From assembly GCA_009602725.1 (NCBI GenBank), contig WELB01000083.1, positions 430,584-442,767 of the forward strand: a stretch of 12,184 nt of DNA, in the 5' to 3' direction. Made by a program: the position numbers and the translations under genes. Source of the DNA: Spirogloea muscicola (lineage: Eukaryota; Streptophyta; Zygnematophyceae; Spirogloeales; Spirogloeaceae). The stretch's first letter is position 1. Every line of letters starts with the position of its first letter. The notes under the pieces are model-generated. The model had not been told where the DNA came from. It did no database searches and saw only the letters and a list, made by a program, of their open reading frames with translations. Shown here piece by piece: positions 1-8,436 of this stretch.

Positions 1-63
<63 letters not shown>
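1..63. repeat. Poly(A) homopolymer run
   Basis: Sixty-three consecutive A bases open the window and end abruptly in C-rich promoter-like sequence. The run may continue upstream of the window. It could be a real mononucleotide tract, the tail of a retroposed element, or an assembly edge. No coding meaning is visible. Confidence 0.95.
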
Positions 64-64
<1 letters not shown>

Positions 65-195
65 ACCCCTCGCTCCCCTTCCCTCCGCTTCCCTGATAAT
101 GCTTCCCTAATCCGCCCAACCAAGATCGCAGCGGCTCTCTCCCCCATGTGCGCTGCCCACCGCCTGGCTCACCGACCACCTCCGCGCCCCGCCTG

Positions 196-203
196 TATAT
201 AGA
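196..203 (+). promoter_or_regulatory. TATA box of the root-cap-family gene
   Basis: TATATAGA lies about 110 bases before the ATG at 313, in otherwise C-rich sequence. A TATA box normally sets transcription start 25-35 bases downstream, giving a 5' leader of roughly 80 bases. It lies downstream of the in-frame ATG at 148, which therefore is probably not transcribed. This favours 313 as the start codon. Confidence 0.65.
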
Positions 204-312
204 GCTCGGCAGCCAGGCAGGTCCAAACTCAGCTCCCCGCACCCACCTCCCTCCTTGCCCATCACTCAACATATACTCCACTCCTTGCCCGCCAGCCCTC
301 CCACCCGCCGCC

Positions 313-1248
313 ATGGCTCGCGCTGCCGCCGCCCTCGCCCTCCTGCTCCTGGTGGCCGCCGCCGCCGCGCCCACGGCCATGGCCAACCTCGTCGACGTCA
401 ACCTCGGCGGCGGCGGCAACGGCGCCCCGCCGCCGCCGGCGCTGGTGAGCCTGACGGTGGGCGTGAAGGGCGACCCCCACTTCTCCGGCGCCGACGGCAT
501 CCACTTCGACTTCACCGGCGCCCCCGGCGCCACCTACTGCATGTTCAGCGACCGCAAGGTGCACGTCAACATGCACATGACGGGCTACACGGCTGGCGAC
601 GAGACCCACACCTGGATCACCAAGGTCGGCATCCTGTCCGGCAGCCATAGCCTGGTGCTGGCCGCGCGTGAGGGCGCTGAGGCCGCCCGCGGCGACGGCT
701 ACCTTGCCTCGGTCGAGCTCGACGGCGTGTCCCACAAGCTGGCCCTCACCGAGGAGCGCAAGTCGGAGGACGGCGCCGTGAGCGTGCACTGGGAGGGCCA
801 CGGCCCCGACGGCGACGACGATGTCGACAGCGTCGTCGTCTCCATCCCCGGCGTCGTGCGCCTGCTGCTCAAGCTCCGGCCCGAGGTCCCGTCGCTACGC
901 ACCAATGAGAACGCGTACGTGCACTTCAGCGTCGAGGTCCTGGAGGCCCACTTCAGCCGCTCGGTGCACGGCGTGCTCGGCCAGACCTTCGCCAACGCGC
1001 TCGTCCCCAGCAAGGCGCCCACGAGCTACGAGGTGGAGTACTCGGAGCTCCTCTGGGTGTGGCAGGTCGCTGGCGCTGACGGCGCCGGCTACCTCCAGGG
1101 CACGCCCGACAGCTACAAGTCCTCGGGCCTCCTCGCTGCCGACTGCAAGTTCGCCCGCTTCGAGGCTGCCAGCCGTTTCAAGACCCTCCGTCCTGGCGCA
1201 TACAACCGCAAGGTGCTGCAGCAGGCCGTCCTTGCCGGTTCTGCTTAG
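313..1248 (+). CDS. Secreted root-cap/LEA-related family protein
   Basis: Single-exon gene for 311 residues. The start is ATG 313, in a CCGCCATGG context and downstream of a TATA box; an in-frame ATG at 148 lies upstream of that box. Residues 1-24 form a classic signal peptide (Arg at position 3, Ala/Leu-rich core, cleavage expected after AMA), so the product is probably secreted or apoplastic. A Gly/Pro-rich linker follows, then GDPHFSG at residues 53-59 and GIHFDFTG shortly after, the opening of the plant root-cap (LEA-related) family and similar to von Willebrand D-type starts. The family's C-terminal marks are present: an HFSVEVLEAHFS strand, HGVLGQTF, and YKSSGLLAADCKF. The mature protein has only two cysteines (about 76 and 278), which may pair. 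The molecular function of this family is not established, so I assign none. Family confidence is good; role is unknown. Confidence 0.85.
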   Translation: MARAAAALALLLLVAAAAAPTAMANLVDVNLGGGGNGAPPPPALVSLTVGVKGDPHFSGADGIHFDFTGAPGATYCMFSDRKVHVNMHMTGYTAGDETHTWITKVGILSGSHSLVLAAREGAEAARGDGYLASVELDGVSHKLALTEERKSEDGAVSVHWEGHGPDGDDDVDSVVVSIPGVVRLLLKLRPEVPSLRTNENAYVHFSVEVLEAHFSRSVHGVLGQTFANALVPSKAPTSYEVEYSELLWVWQVAGADGAGYLQGTPDSYKSSGLLAADCKFARFEAASRFKTLRPGAYNRKVLQQAVLAGSA

Positions 1249-1903
1249 ATGATCTCCTTGATCATGCATCTTTACATTTTTTGTCATGGCCATCCTGCCC
1301 TGAAGGGCTGCGCACATTATACTATCATTTTCTGGGTTAGAGATACCTGGAGTATATGTACATCACTGTGACCTCCATGCTTAGCCTTGCATAGCGCTCA
1401 GGCCGCTCAGGCCCATCATCACTCAGAACACATTTGTTCCTGCCTTGGTGTTAGTTACCAATCTTACTTTTCGGCCCTTTGGCCCTTGTTCATTCTTTTC
1501 GGCCTAACCTTTCACAGCCACTGCCATATGTTTATACTAGAAAAGCTGTTTGGTGTGCAATTACTCCTCATCTGTCATGTCTTCCGCGTCTCTCCTGTCT
1601 CACCACCAGTCTTGCTTGACGTCATTTGCAAGCATTCGTGAAACGCCATGAGGCACGGTACATAAAGCGAAGCCCATGTATGTTCCTTGCTGCAAAACAG
1701 CCCACTAGCATGCAACTATCGCTCTTGCAGCTAATGAAAGTGAATATCGCCCCTTCATAAGTGACTTCAAAATATGGAGTAATTAAGACTGAATAAAGAA
1801 AAGAATGGGTCTGCCACGGGACTCTCATGTGAGAAGATATGACGATGTTATTTAAGTTGCATCATTTCATCATGGGTCTAGGGTTAGCTACAAGCATATG
1901 TTA
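1249..1903. other. Intergenic region between converging 3' ends
   Basis: No gene recognised. It should hold the 3' UTR of the plus-strand root-cap gene and the 3' UTR of the minus-strand GH31 gene. Base composition drops to moderate GC. Short direct repeats occur (CTTTTCGGCC at 1467-1476 and 1495-1504). I saw no clear AATAAA placed convincingly for either gene. Open frames here are short and without recognisable motifs. Confidence 0.6.
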
Positions 1904-2203
1904 TCAGGCTTTGTACACGACCTTAGTAAGACCCTTCTGGAGCGTCAACGGACATACTGAGACGTTGCGCCCCAAGCTCTGAGCATGGCTGCAGTCACTC
2001 GATGTCCTTGACAGCCAGCTGCCATGCGTGATACTGAGTTCTAGTACATTCTGGAACATGAAGTGCAGCTCCAAGACTCGAGCCGCCGGGGTTCTCAGCT
2101 CCAGCACTCCATGTCCACTGTGTGTTCGTCTTACGACTTGGAGGCCTTCTCGCGTCCTTAAAGTCCAGACTCCCTCACCGGCCCACAGCTGCAGAATGCG
2201 CAG
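1904..2203 (-). other. Probable terminal exon of the GH31 gene
   Basis: After a strong acceptor (pyrimidine-rich tract ending TGTGTGCAG, exon from 2203) there is an open frame of about 100 codons ending in TGA at 1904-1906. It encodes alternating hydrophobic strands (LQLWAGEGVW, GVLELRTPAARVLELHF) and ends LTLQKGLTKVVYKA, as expected for the distal beta domain after a GH31 barrel. The acceptor needs a phase-2 donor; candidates in exon 12 are at about 2430 (ACT|GTATTA) and about 2421 (ACT|GTCTAC). If correct, the frame from there to TGA 2309 is intronic. The family match is inference from pattern only. Confidence 0.5.
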
Positions 2204-5200
2204 GCTGCACACAGAGCAGACAGCACAGACGAGGGAACAAGTGGCAAGTGGAGGTCAAATTGACAAGTAACTGTGTAATGCATGATGGCTGAGAGTCAGT
2301 ATGAGGGGTCACTTATTGGTTGCACCTGTGCTCACACCATCTACCTGCTGAATTTGACTGAGTGCCAAAATGAAGTGGTCACCTGTCCAGGCCAGCAGCT
2401 TAAGCTTGAAACTTGTAGACAGTAAGTAATACAGTGCCTTAGTCGCAGGCTGATAGAGGAAGAGGACGTACTCCCCCAGGGTTTTGACAGAGGCGTCTGT
2501 ATCTGGGCCCCTTGGTACCAGCGTGTCCACATCCTCTGGTATGGTCTCCAGGATGGCCCCCGACCGGACGTACAGCGCCATCTTGTCCAGCGGGACAGCC
2601 ACGAGCAGCTCGGAACCCAAGCCCTGCACATGCCTGCCACCGAAGAAGTCCACCCACGCAGTGTTCTCGGGGAAGTACACCTGTCAGGAACCATAAGAAT
2701 GTTAAGACGAGAACCACTTCGTAACACCTTGTCAGGTGTTGCTTACCCACCCACTGGCAATCTCAGTGCTTGCAATGACTGCAACCTATGTTGGGTGCGC
2801 AGTTTGCTGGCTTTAACCTCCTCCACAACTTCGGTAAGGGACATGAGTATCAATGGCGGCGTCACAACAAGTCATGGGTTGTCCAAGAGCCTCACGGAGA
2901 CGCTGAAACCGGGCTTGTAGATTGGGGCGACGAGTATGTCTGGGCCAAAGAGGTACTGCCACTGTCTTGACCTGGCATTTGGGTCGGCTTGGAAGCACAG
3001 GGCCATGGGGCAAATGATTGGCCGTCCCGACTCAGCAGCCGTGTGTGCCGCTTCCATGAGGTAGGGATTCAGAGAGAGGTGGAGCCGTGCAAACGTCCTG
3101 TAGATTGAGATGGTCTCCTCGTCATAGTTCCAGGGCCCATTGTTCGCCTGCCCAAACTGGTGCATGAGCGGCGATAGGGCGCTGGCAGTCAATATTGAAA
3201 CGGTCGCGTCAGAGAAGCCTCTAAGTACGATTGTCAAATTTCTTTCCTAACTGACCTCTTCTGACGAGTTGCTTAATCAAAGCAATCAGTACTATAGAGG
3301 CCCACCAGACTGCCATATGGAGAAGTCTTGCCTTGCATTCTCATACTGAAAGCTGTGAAGCACGTGGAAGTGATTCTGTGTAAGTGCAGGGTCTGCTTAA
3401 GTATTGTGAGGTAAATGCAGGGTCTGCTTGATAATATATCGGATCTGACACTGGTCCTCACCCAAGCTGCGCCCAACGCAGGAACAACTCCTTCTCGATG
3501 ACCTTGCCGAAATAGCCGGCAATGTCGTGGCCCCACAGAAACAGCCCGGAGGCTGCGGCGGTCTGCCCCGATCTGATGACGCTCGGCAGCCCCACATCCT
3601 CATCCCACGTTGCCCGCTGATCGCCCGCCCACACAAACGACCTGCCTCATCACCGCCCACCTCGACATGCTTATACGTTGCTCTCTGCAGTTACACCAGC
3701 CACTGCTATTAATTCAAAGTGGGCTGGTGTTGTTTGTGAGTCAGAATCCCAATGGCATGGGCTCCGCATCTATCAGCACAAATTGACTCTATGAGCCTGG
3801 CAGAGATAGGCTCCAGAGCTCACTTGGCTGTTCCGGTGAAAGCACTTCGAGCCATGATGACACCGTCTCCCCCCAAAGATCTCTTGACAAATGAGTACAT
3901 TGCATCCATGTATTTCTCCTGATACTGGAGAAAGCTCCACAGTGCTTAGCAGCGGCTGACAACTTCCTCAAGAATACTCATGCAGGCTAACCCAAAGCTT
4001 CAACTCCTTGGCCTAGAGCCTGGAATGCAAGCCAGATTTGAGGCCTCCAGAATGAAGGATGTATGATGAGTAAGCCAGCTCTTCACCAGCTGGTCCATCT
4101 ACACGGAGCAACGCAAGCCTCGCAGACTTAACCTAGCAAACAATGTGGACAGATCTTCAATCCTGACTCACGTAAGTAAATGAAAAGAGCTTCAGGAATG
4201 GCACAGGTGGGTTTTCTCAAGGACAAGAAGAGCCAACCCGGAGGCGCATGAGAGCCAGCGGCGTGCCATCGAAGAACGTTGCGCCCTCCTTGAAGTAGTT
4301 CCCCTCGCCATCGTCGCACTTGAAGCCCCGCGCCGTGCCCCACTGCAGCGTCAAGTTGAGGCTCCGGTGCCAGAAGTCCACTGCTCGGGGGTTGGTGAAG
4401 TCCACTCTCCCACCATACCCCTTCCACCACTTGACCAGCTGCACTAACCAAGGCATCAAATCAGGTACATGAGCCCTTCATGCCAAGACATGGCTACATC
4501 TTAAGTCCCTCTTCAGCACAGCAGAGAGAATCAAAGAGGTCTCTATACAGGAAAACAGAAACAGGAAGTCCAATTCACTCATTATCAAACAGTTTGAACA
4601 AAGTCAAGTGAAAGTCAAACTAGTCCTAAGTCCCCAGAGGCTGTCCCCCTTGATATTGCTAGAGTGCACTATGTCCACTTTCTTGTGCCATTCTGCAAAA
4701 CTTACTTGACTACTATGAAGTCATGTGGCCATAAATCAAATATCTTGGCAAACATTTACATTATGATGTTTTTGGTACCCAAGTCTAGCCTGCCCAGGTG
4801 CAGGTCTCTGCTCACCTGCGGCCCTGCAGACCCATTCTGCACAAGGTAACCGCTGACCGCCGCCTCGTCATAATTTGCAGATGGGCCAGTGTCGATTCCG
4901 TGCATGTCCTGGCGGTTCTCTTTATTGACAAATGGGGTAAGCCAGAAAATGTTGTAAAAGCTGCACATATGTTCACAAACCGGCAGCTCCTGAATTAGTT
5001 CGGAGTTGACAGAGGTTGCCATGCAGCATCTTTGCAGAGATAACATACGAGAGCCCTCGGTAAGGTGTTCCTCTGGCATCTAGGCAGATTCTGCACCCGA
5101 GTTGCTTGAGGCGCTTGAACATGGCCTCAGGGTCAGCAAACTGGTCCCGGTTGAGCACAAAGTCGTTGTAACCTGTCGCCCAGGGGCTGTCAATGAGGAT

Positions 5201-7519
5201 GACTGATGCTGGTATTCCAAACTTTCTGGAAAGCTCCGCATCTTCGATCACCTGAGGACCCAAGAGAAAATGATTTATAACAACAAGAAATTGAGATTGG
5301 TTGGTATGGCCCAACTTGAAAGACCTGGCGCTTTTCACTTCATTTTGGCTTGTGCAAGTAATGTAGCGTGCTAGCTGTCTTACTGGTTCTCAGGCAAGGC
5401 ATGAGCTGCCGCGGAAGAGGTGCTTGCCTCCGAGCAATTAAAGTGCACATCACGGCCCTTCCATGGGGCAAAAGCCCATGCCGGCGGGACATCGGGGCGG
5501 CCCGAGAGCCGAGTGAACTCAGCCAGTACATCCAACAGCTGCGGCCCGCCAATGAACACAACGCGCAGCGCGTCTGTCACGGTGTATCGCACGACCTGCA
5601 ACTCAAGTCCACCTTTACAAGTCAGAAAGACTGTCAGGTCATTGCAGTGAAAATCAGCACTTCTTCTTCTGCTGTTCTTCTGAACTGCGACTGTTCACCA
5701 GTCACGGTCTTGCAGCCTTGTCAAATACCTCCACTACTGCATACAGCAGAGACTCTTGCAAGCACAGGGTTTCCGAGGCTAGGCAGTAGGCTTAAGGAGT
5801 AAGGGTGTACAAGACAGTCCGGGTCATCCTGGTGGTTTAAGTCAAAAGTCCCAGGTGCATAACTGTCAACCCAGACTCCAAATCCATGGCTGCTCATCAC
5901 AAAAGGCACCGGCTTGTACGATTTCTCCGCCTGCAGGTCAGTGAAGACGAGAGAGCGCTGAGACTTAGTGACTGTATTCTCTGACTGTAAGAAATTGTTT
6001 GCCAGCCTGGACCTGGTTACTGACCTTAACAGTGACCTGAAATCCTTAATGTCAACATCAGTCAGCCCGTTGAAAGGCTTCAACAGCAGCTACTCACCAC
6101 ATTGCCCTTCTTTTGGTCGTCGCTATACATTGGCAGCCGGTTGCCGCGTTGGTCCACGGCGTTGAATCTCTCGCCACCCCCGTACCATGACGAGTAACCA
6201 GTATTGATACTGAGAACAAAATTTACACCGGCAGTGTGTGCTTCCGGGTCTTGTACAGCCCACGTTACAGCGACGGCTTTTGTGCCCACCTCCTCAAGCG
6301 ACACCATCAGTCCTAGCTGTGGTGCGCCTGCAGCAATAGATCCACAGAGAGGTCATTGCTACTCTGCAAGCCTTTAAGGGCTCCATTTGTAGGATAAACG
6401 ATTCAGAAAAGACTAGATACCATCTGTTAGAGGCAATTGCAAGTCAAAGACTTGTGACACCAGCACGTACTGGGGTCATGTGCAACCATCTGTCTGGCTT
6501 ACAAGTGCAGCAAGAGCGCAAGAGAGTAAGTTGACACTCAGGAGGCTGCATTAAGTCAAGAAAAACGTATGCTGGACTTCTGGATCCCCCCAGTACTAGG
6601 GGCTCCCAGTGCTACATTGTGAGGGTTTGTGTTGCAGGGCTTGGGTCTTGACATTGAAATGTGCAAATCTGCTCAGCTTACAGTCGCACAGAGGATGCAT
6701 GCGTACAAGCATTGGCAACAGGGGCAGGGGAAGCTGTGGACTGAGAGGATGGCTATCTGTGGAGCGTTCCCTTGTACCTAAGTCCATAGCGTCCGCATCT
6801 TGAGACCAACTGGCTATCGGCGGCCAGCTTGTCCGAAGTTGGAGGCCTGCAACTGAGAGGCCATCGACGACGAGCGGCCGAATGGGAATCACGCCGCCAG
6901 AGCCGTCAGTGTCGGTGTATGAGAACAAGCTGTGGCCGTCCTCCACAAACTCAAATCTCATCCTGTGCACCGATTGCAGCAAGGACGTCTTAGTAGTGTT
7001 GCTATGAGGACCCCTGAGCTTTCGAAGGTCGCCCAGGTTTTACACCCTCATAGTGAAGTAACCAATTTCTAAGCTTTCTGTTCCTCCATGGTGTACCACC
7101 CTTTTCCAGGGAGCTAACTTAGCAACCTGAAGCGAAGTCAGAGATGCACTACGCAGGCCTGCCTTGCTGTTGACTTGGGAGGGGCCTTTCCATTAAGATA
7201 GGAACAAACAGATTACTAGGTCCACCATCCATAGCAGGCATAACCATAAAAACTCATCAAAAGTATGAGCAGTACTTAATACATTGTACGGATGAAAATC
7301 AGAGCCAGCAGCATTGTGGTCGTGGAGGGTTGAGCCTGCTCGCCTGAAGTTGCCAATCTCAAGCGTGCGCTTGGGTCGCAGTACCGAGTATGCCGTCCAT
7401 GCCAGCAGGGCGAGCACTGCGGGAAGCGCCAGCGCCTGCCACGGCGGCCTCCAGGAGCCCCGGCCCCGCCGGCGGCTGGGAGTGGCCGCCCCCAGGCCCG
7501 GCTGCCCGGGCGACGGCAT
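1904..7519 (-). CDS. Membrane-anchored GH31 glycoside hydrolase (alpha-glucosidase-like)
   Basis: Exons in transcription order: 7519-7290, 6962-6778, 6327-6098, 5930-5811, 5595-5428, 5251-5049, 4960-4816, 4438-4238, 3924-3824, 3641-3462, 3181-2896, 2680 onward. Reading phase agrees at every junction. The start is ATG 7519; residues 1-27 are basic and about 28-47 form one hydrophobic segment, so a type II anchor with a lumenal or external catalytic domain is likely. GH31 marks in order: GGGERFN (188-194), PVPFVMSS, APWKGRDVH (298 on), IDSPWATGYNDF (Asp332, substrate site), WLTPFVN, WWKGYGGRVDFTNP, GFKCDDGEGNY (Asp469, nucleophile), FVWAGDQ (Asp535, acid/base) and FLWGHDIAGY. It should hydrolyse alpha-glycosidic bonds; the substrate cannot be told. 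The motif set resembles uncharacterised bacterial/fungal GH31 branches more than the land-plant XYL1, AGLU1 or glucosidase II enzymes I know. The 3' end is uncertain: unspliced, exon 12 ends at TGA 2309 (806 residues); more likely it splices to a last exon ending at TGA 1904. Exons 1, 2 and the last junction are the least certain. Confidence 0.85.
3380..3429. repeat. Two-copy 19-bp direct repeat inside a GH31 intron
   Basis: GTAAGTGCAGGGTCTGCTT at 3380-3398 recurs at 3411-3429 with a single G-to-A difference, offset by 31 bases. Both copies lie in the intron between exons 10 and 11 (3182-3461), suggesting a small local duplication. Confidence 0.85.
3693..3730. repeat. Inverted repeat (hairpin) inside a GH31 intron
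   Basis: ACACCAGCCACT at 3693-3704 pairs with AGTG at 3718-3721 plus GCTGGTGT at 3723-3730, giving 12 base pairs with one bulged G and a 13-base A/T-rich loop. It sits in the intron between exons 9 and 10 (3642-3823). Confidence 0.7.
5252..5427 (-). other. GC-AG intron in the GH31 gene
   Basis: The 3' boundary CCTCAG at 5253-5252 is clear. No GT lies near the required phase-0 donor, but GAG|GCAAGC at 5428/5427 matches the known GC-donor consensus AG|GCAAGT. Using it joins DVHFNCSE to VIEDAELSRKFG without gap, reproducing the usual GH31 helix between strands 1 and 2. Continuing past it reads into frame that stops at 5380. Confidence 0.7.
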
Positions 7520-7565
7520 CCCCAAGCCGCGGGCCCGCTGCCTGAACCCTGTACCTCTCAACCCA

Positions 7566-7574
7566 AAACCCTAA
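7566..7574 (+). promoter_or_regulatory. Telo-box AAACCCTAA upstream of the GH31 start
   Basis: A perfect AAACCCTAA lies 47 bases upstream of the GH31 ATG. In plants this motif is a known element near transcription starts of translation-machinery genes. Here it is adjacent to the GH31 leader but also within the intergenic region shared with eL42. Functional assignment is inference. Confidence 0.55.
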
Positions 7575-8049
7575 TCCCTCTATGCTGCCCTCACAGCGGC
7601 GGCTGCAATAATCGTGTACTGCACCGCCAGCGGCAGCAGCAACATCACCTAAGAGCGCGCCGCCCTAGTATCGAGCCCCAAATCCCTAATACCCGAAGCC
7701 TATCTTTACTTTCCCAGCGGTTTCGGTCCAGGCTGCGAGCGCTTCAACGGCGCAGCCGCCGCCGGTCATCGCGGCAGCGGAGCTGACTCAGGCCTGCCCA
7801 GAAAATCCTCCAAGCCTCACATTGCCGTAGCTTCAGCGGTCGACAGCCGTCGCGGCACTTGAGTTAGTCGCATCTGCGACGTATGTTCTGGCACTCCCAC
7901 GATGCGCTCGAGAGTTTCCTGCCTACCTCGATGATCAGAGTGCGCAGTAAATGAAAGAGAAGATTGCGGCTGATCATCACAAAAGAGCGGCTGTAAAAGC
8001 CAGCCAGGCGCATAGAGAGGGCGATGAAACGGAAGTATGGAACGAAATG

Positions 8050-8109
8050 ATTCGAATGAGATCAATGAATGAAACAACAAATCAATGAACGAAAACAAAA
8101 CGAAAACGG
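8050..8109. repeat. Imperfect A-rich tandem repeat
   Basis: Units of about 20 bases built on ATCAATGAATGAAACAAC and ATCAATGAACGAAAACAAAA follow each other, then decay into CGAAAACG. This is low-complexity sequence in the divergent promoter, with no coding signal. Confidence 0.6.
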
Positions 8110-8164
8110 AATGGGAGGCAGCTAGGGTCCCGCAGTGAAACAACGTGAGACGCTGTAAGGCTGA

Positions 8165-8201
8165 GTGACGCTGGCGCTGACGCTGACGCTTGACGCTGAC
8201 T
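8165..8201. repeat. Short GACGCT tandem repeat
   Basis: GACGCT/GCTGAC hexamers recur about five times with one slip (CGCTTGACG). The tract lies in noncoding sequence upstream of eL42 and explains an Arg-Gln repeat in a spurious antisense frame. Confidence 0.75.
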
Positions 8202-8322
8202 GCGCCCTTGGGCTCTGGCCCCCATAGATCATCGCGCACATCGGACGGCTGCAGGCGAGGAGGGGGGTGGCAGCCTAGGACGCCCCGTCCGCCTCCCTCC
8301 TCCCCCCTCCTTGCCCGGGCTC

Positions 8323-8330
8323 AGGGTTTA
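8323..8330 (+). promoter_or_regulatory. Telo-box-like AGGGTTTA before eL42
   Basis: AGGGTTTA lies about 107 bases before the eL42 ATG. On the minus strand it reads TAAACCCT, seven or eight bases of the telo-box. Such elements are known near transcription starts of plant ribosomal protein genes, so the position makes sense, although the match is shorter than the one at 7566. Confidence 0.45.
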
Positions 8331-8369
8331 AGGTCGCGGGTCATCCGCCGCGTTCGCCGGGCGTCCCCT

Positions 8370-8402
<33 letters not shown>
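8370..8402 (+). repeat. (GCC)11 trinucleotide repeat in the eL42 leader region
   Basis: Eleven uninterrupted GCC units end 34 bases before the eL42 ATG. This is a GC microsatellite, probably within the 5' UTR or core promoter, and likely to vary in length between individuals. Confidence 0.9.
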
Positions 8403-8403
<1 letters not shown>

Positions 8404-8436
8404 AAGCCGCCTGGCGACGAGGGCGACGCTGTAACC

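Larger units (their letters stand above)
7520..8436. promoter_or_regulatory. Divergent promoter region of the GH31 and eL42 genes
   Basis: About 0.9 kb separates the two divergent start codons. It contains a telo-box near the GH31 start, a second telo-box-like site and a GCC repeat close to the eL42 start, a GACGCT repeat tract and an A-rich repeat tract. A 140-codon minus-strand frame at 7817-8239 lacks an ATG start and any known motif, so I treat it as chance. No clear TATA box was found for either gene, which is common for ribosomal protein genes. Confidence 0.5.

Noticed and set aside
148-312. In-frame upstream extension of the root-cap gene from ATG 148
   Set aside because: It lies across and upstream of the TATA box at 196, would bury the signal peptide 55 residues inside the protein, and ATG 313 has a near-ideal context.
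1876-1886. Telomere-like CTAGGGTTAG
   Set aside because: A single degenerate copy in 3' flanking sequence, with no array and no promoter nearby.
6596-6777. Open frame continuing exon 2 of GH31 to 6596
   Set aside because: Past the donor TAG|GTACAA at 6778 the frame loses GH31-like sequence and no longer joins exon 3; splicing at 6778 gives a correct phase-1 junction.
7817-8239. 140-codon minus-strand frame in the divergent promoter
   Set aside because: No ATG start, no recognisable motif, an Arg-Gln repeat explained by a GACGCT DNA repeat, and A-rich repeat sequence in the middle.
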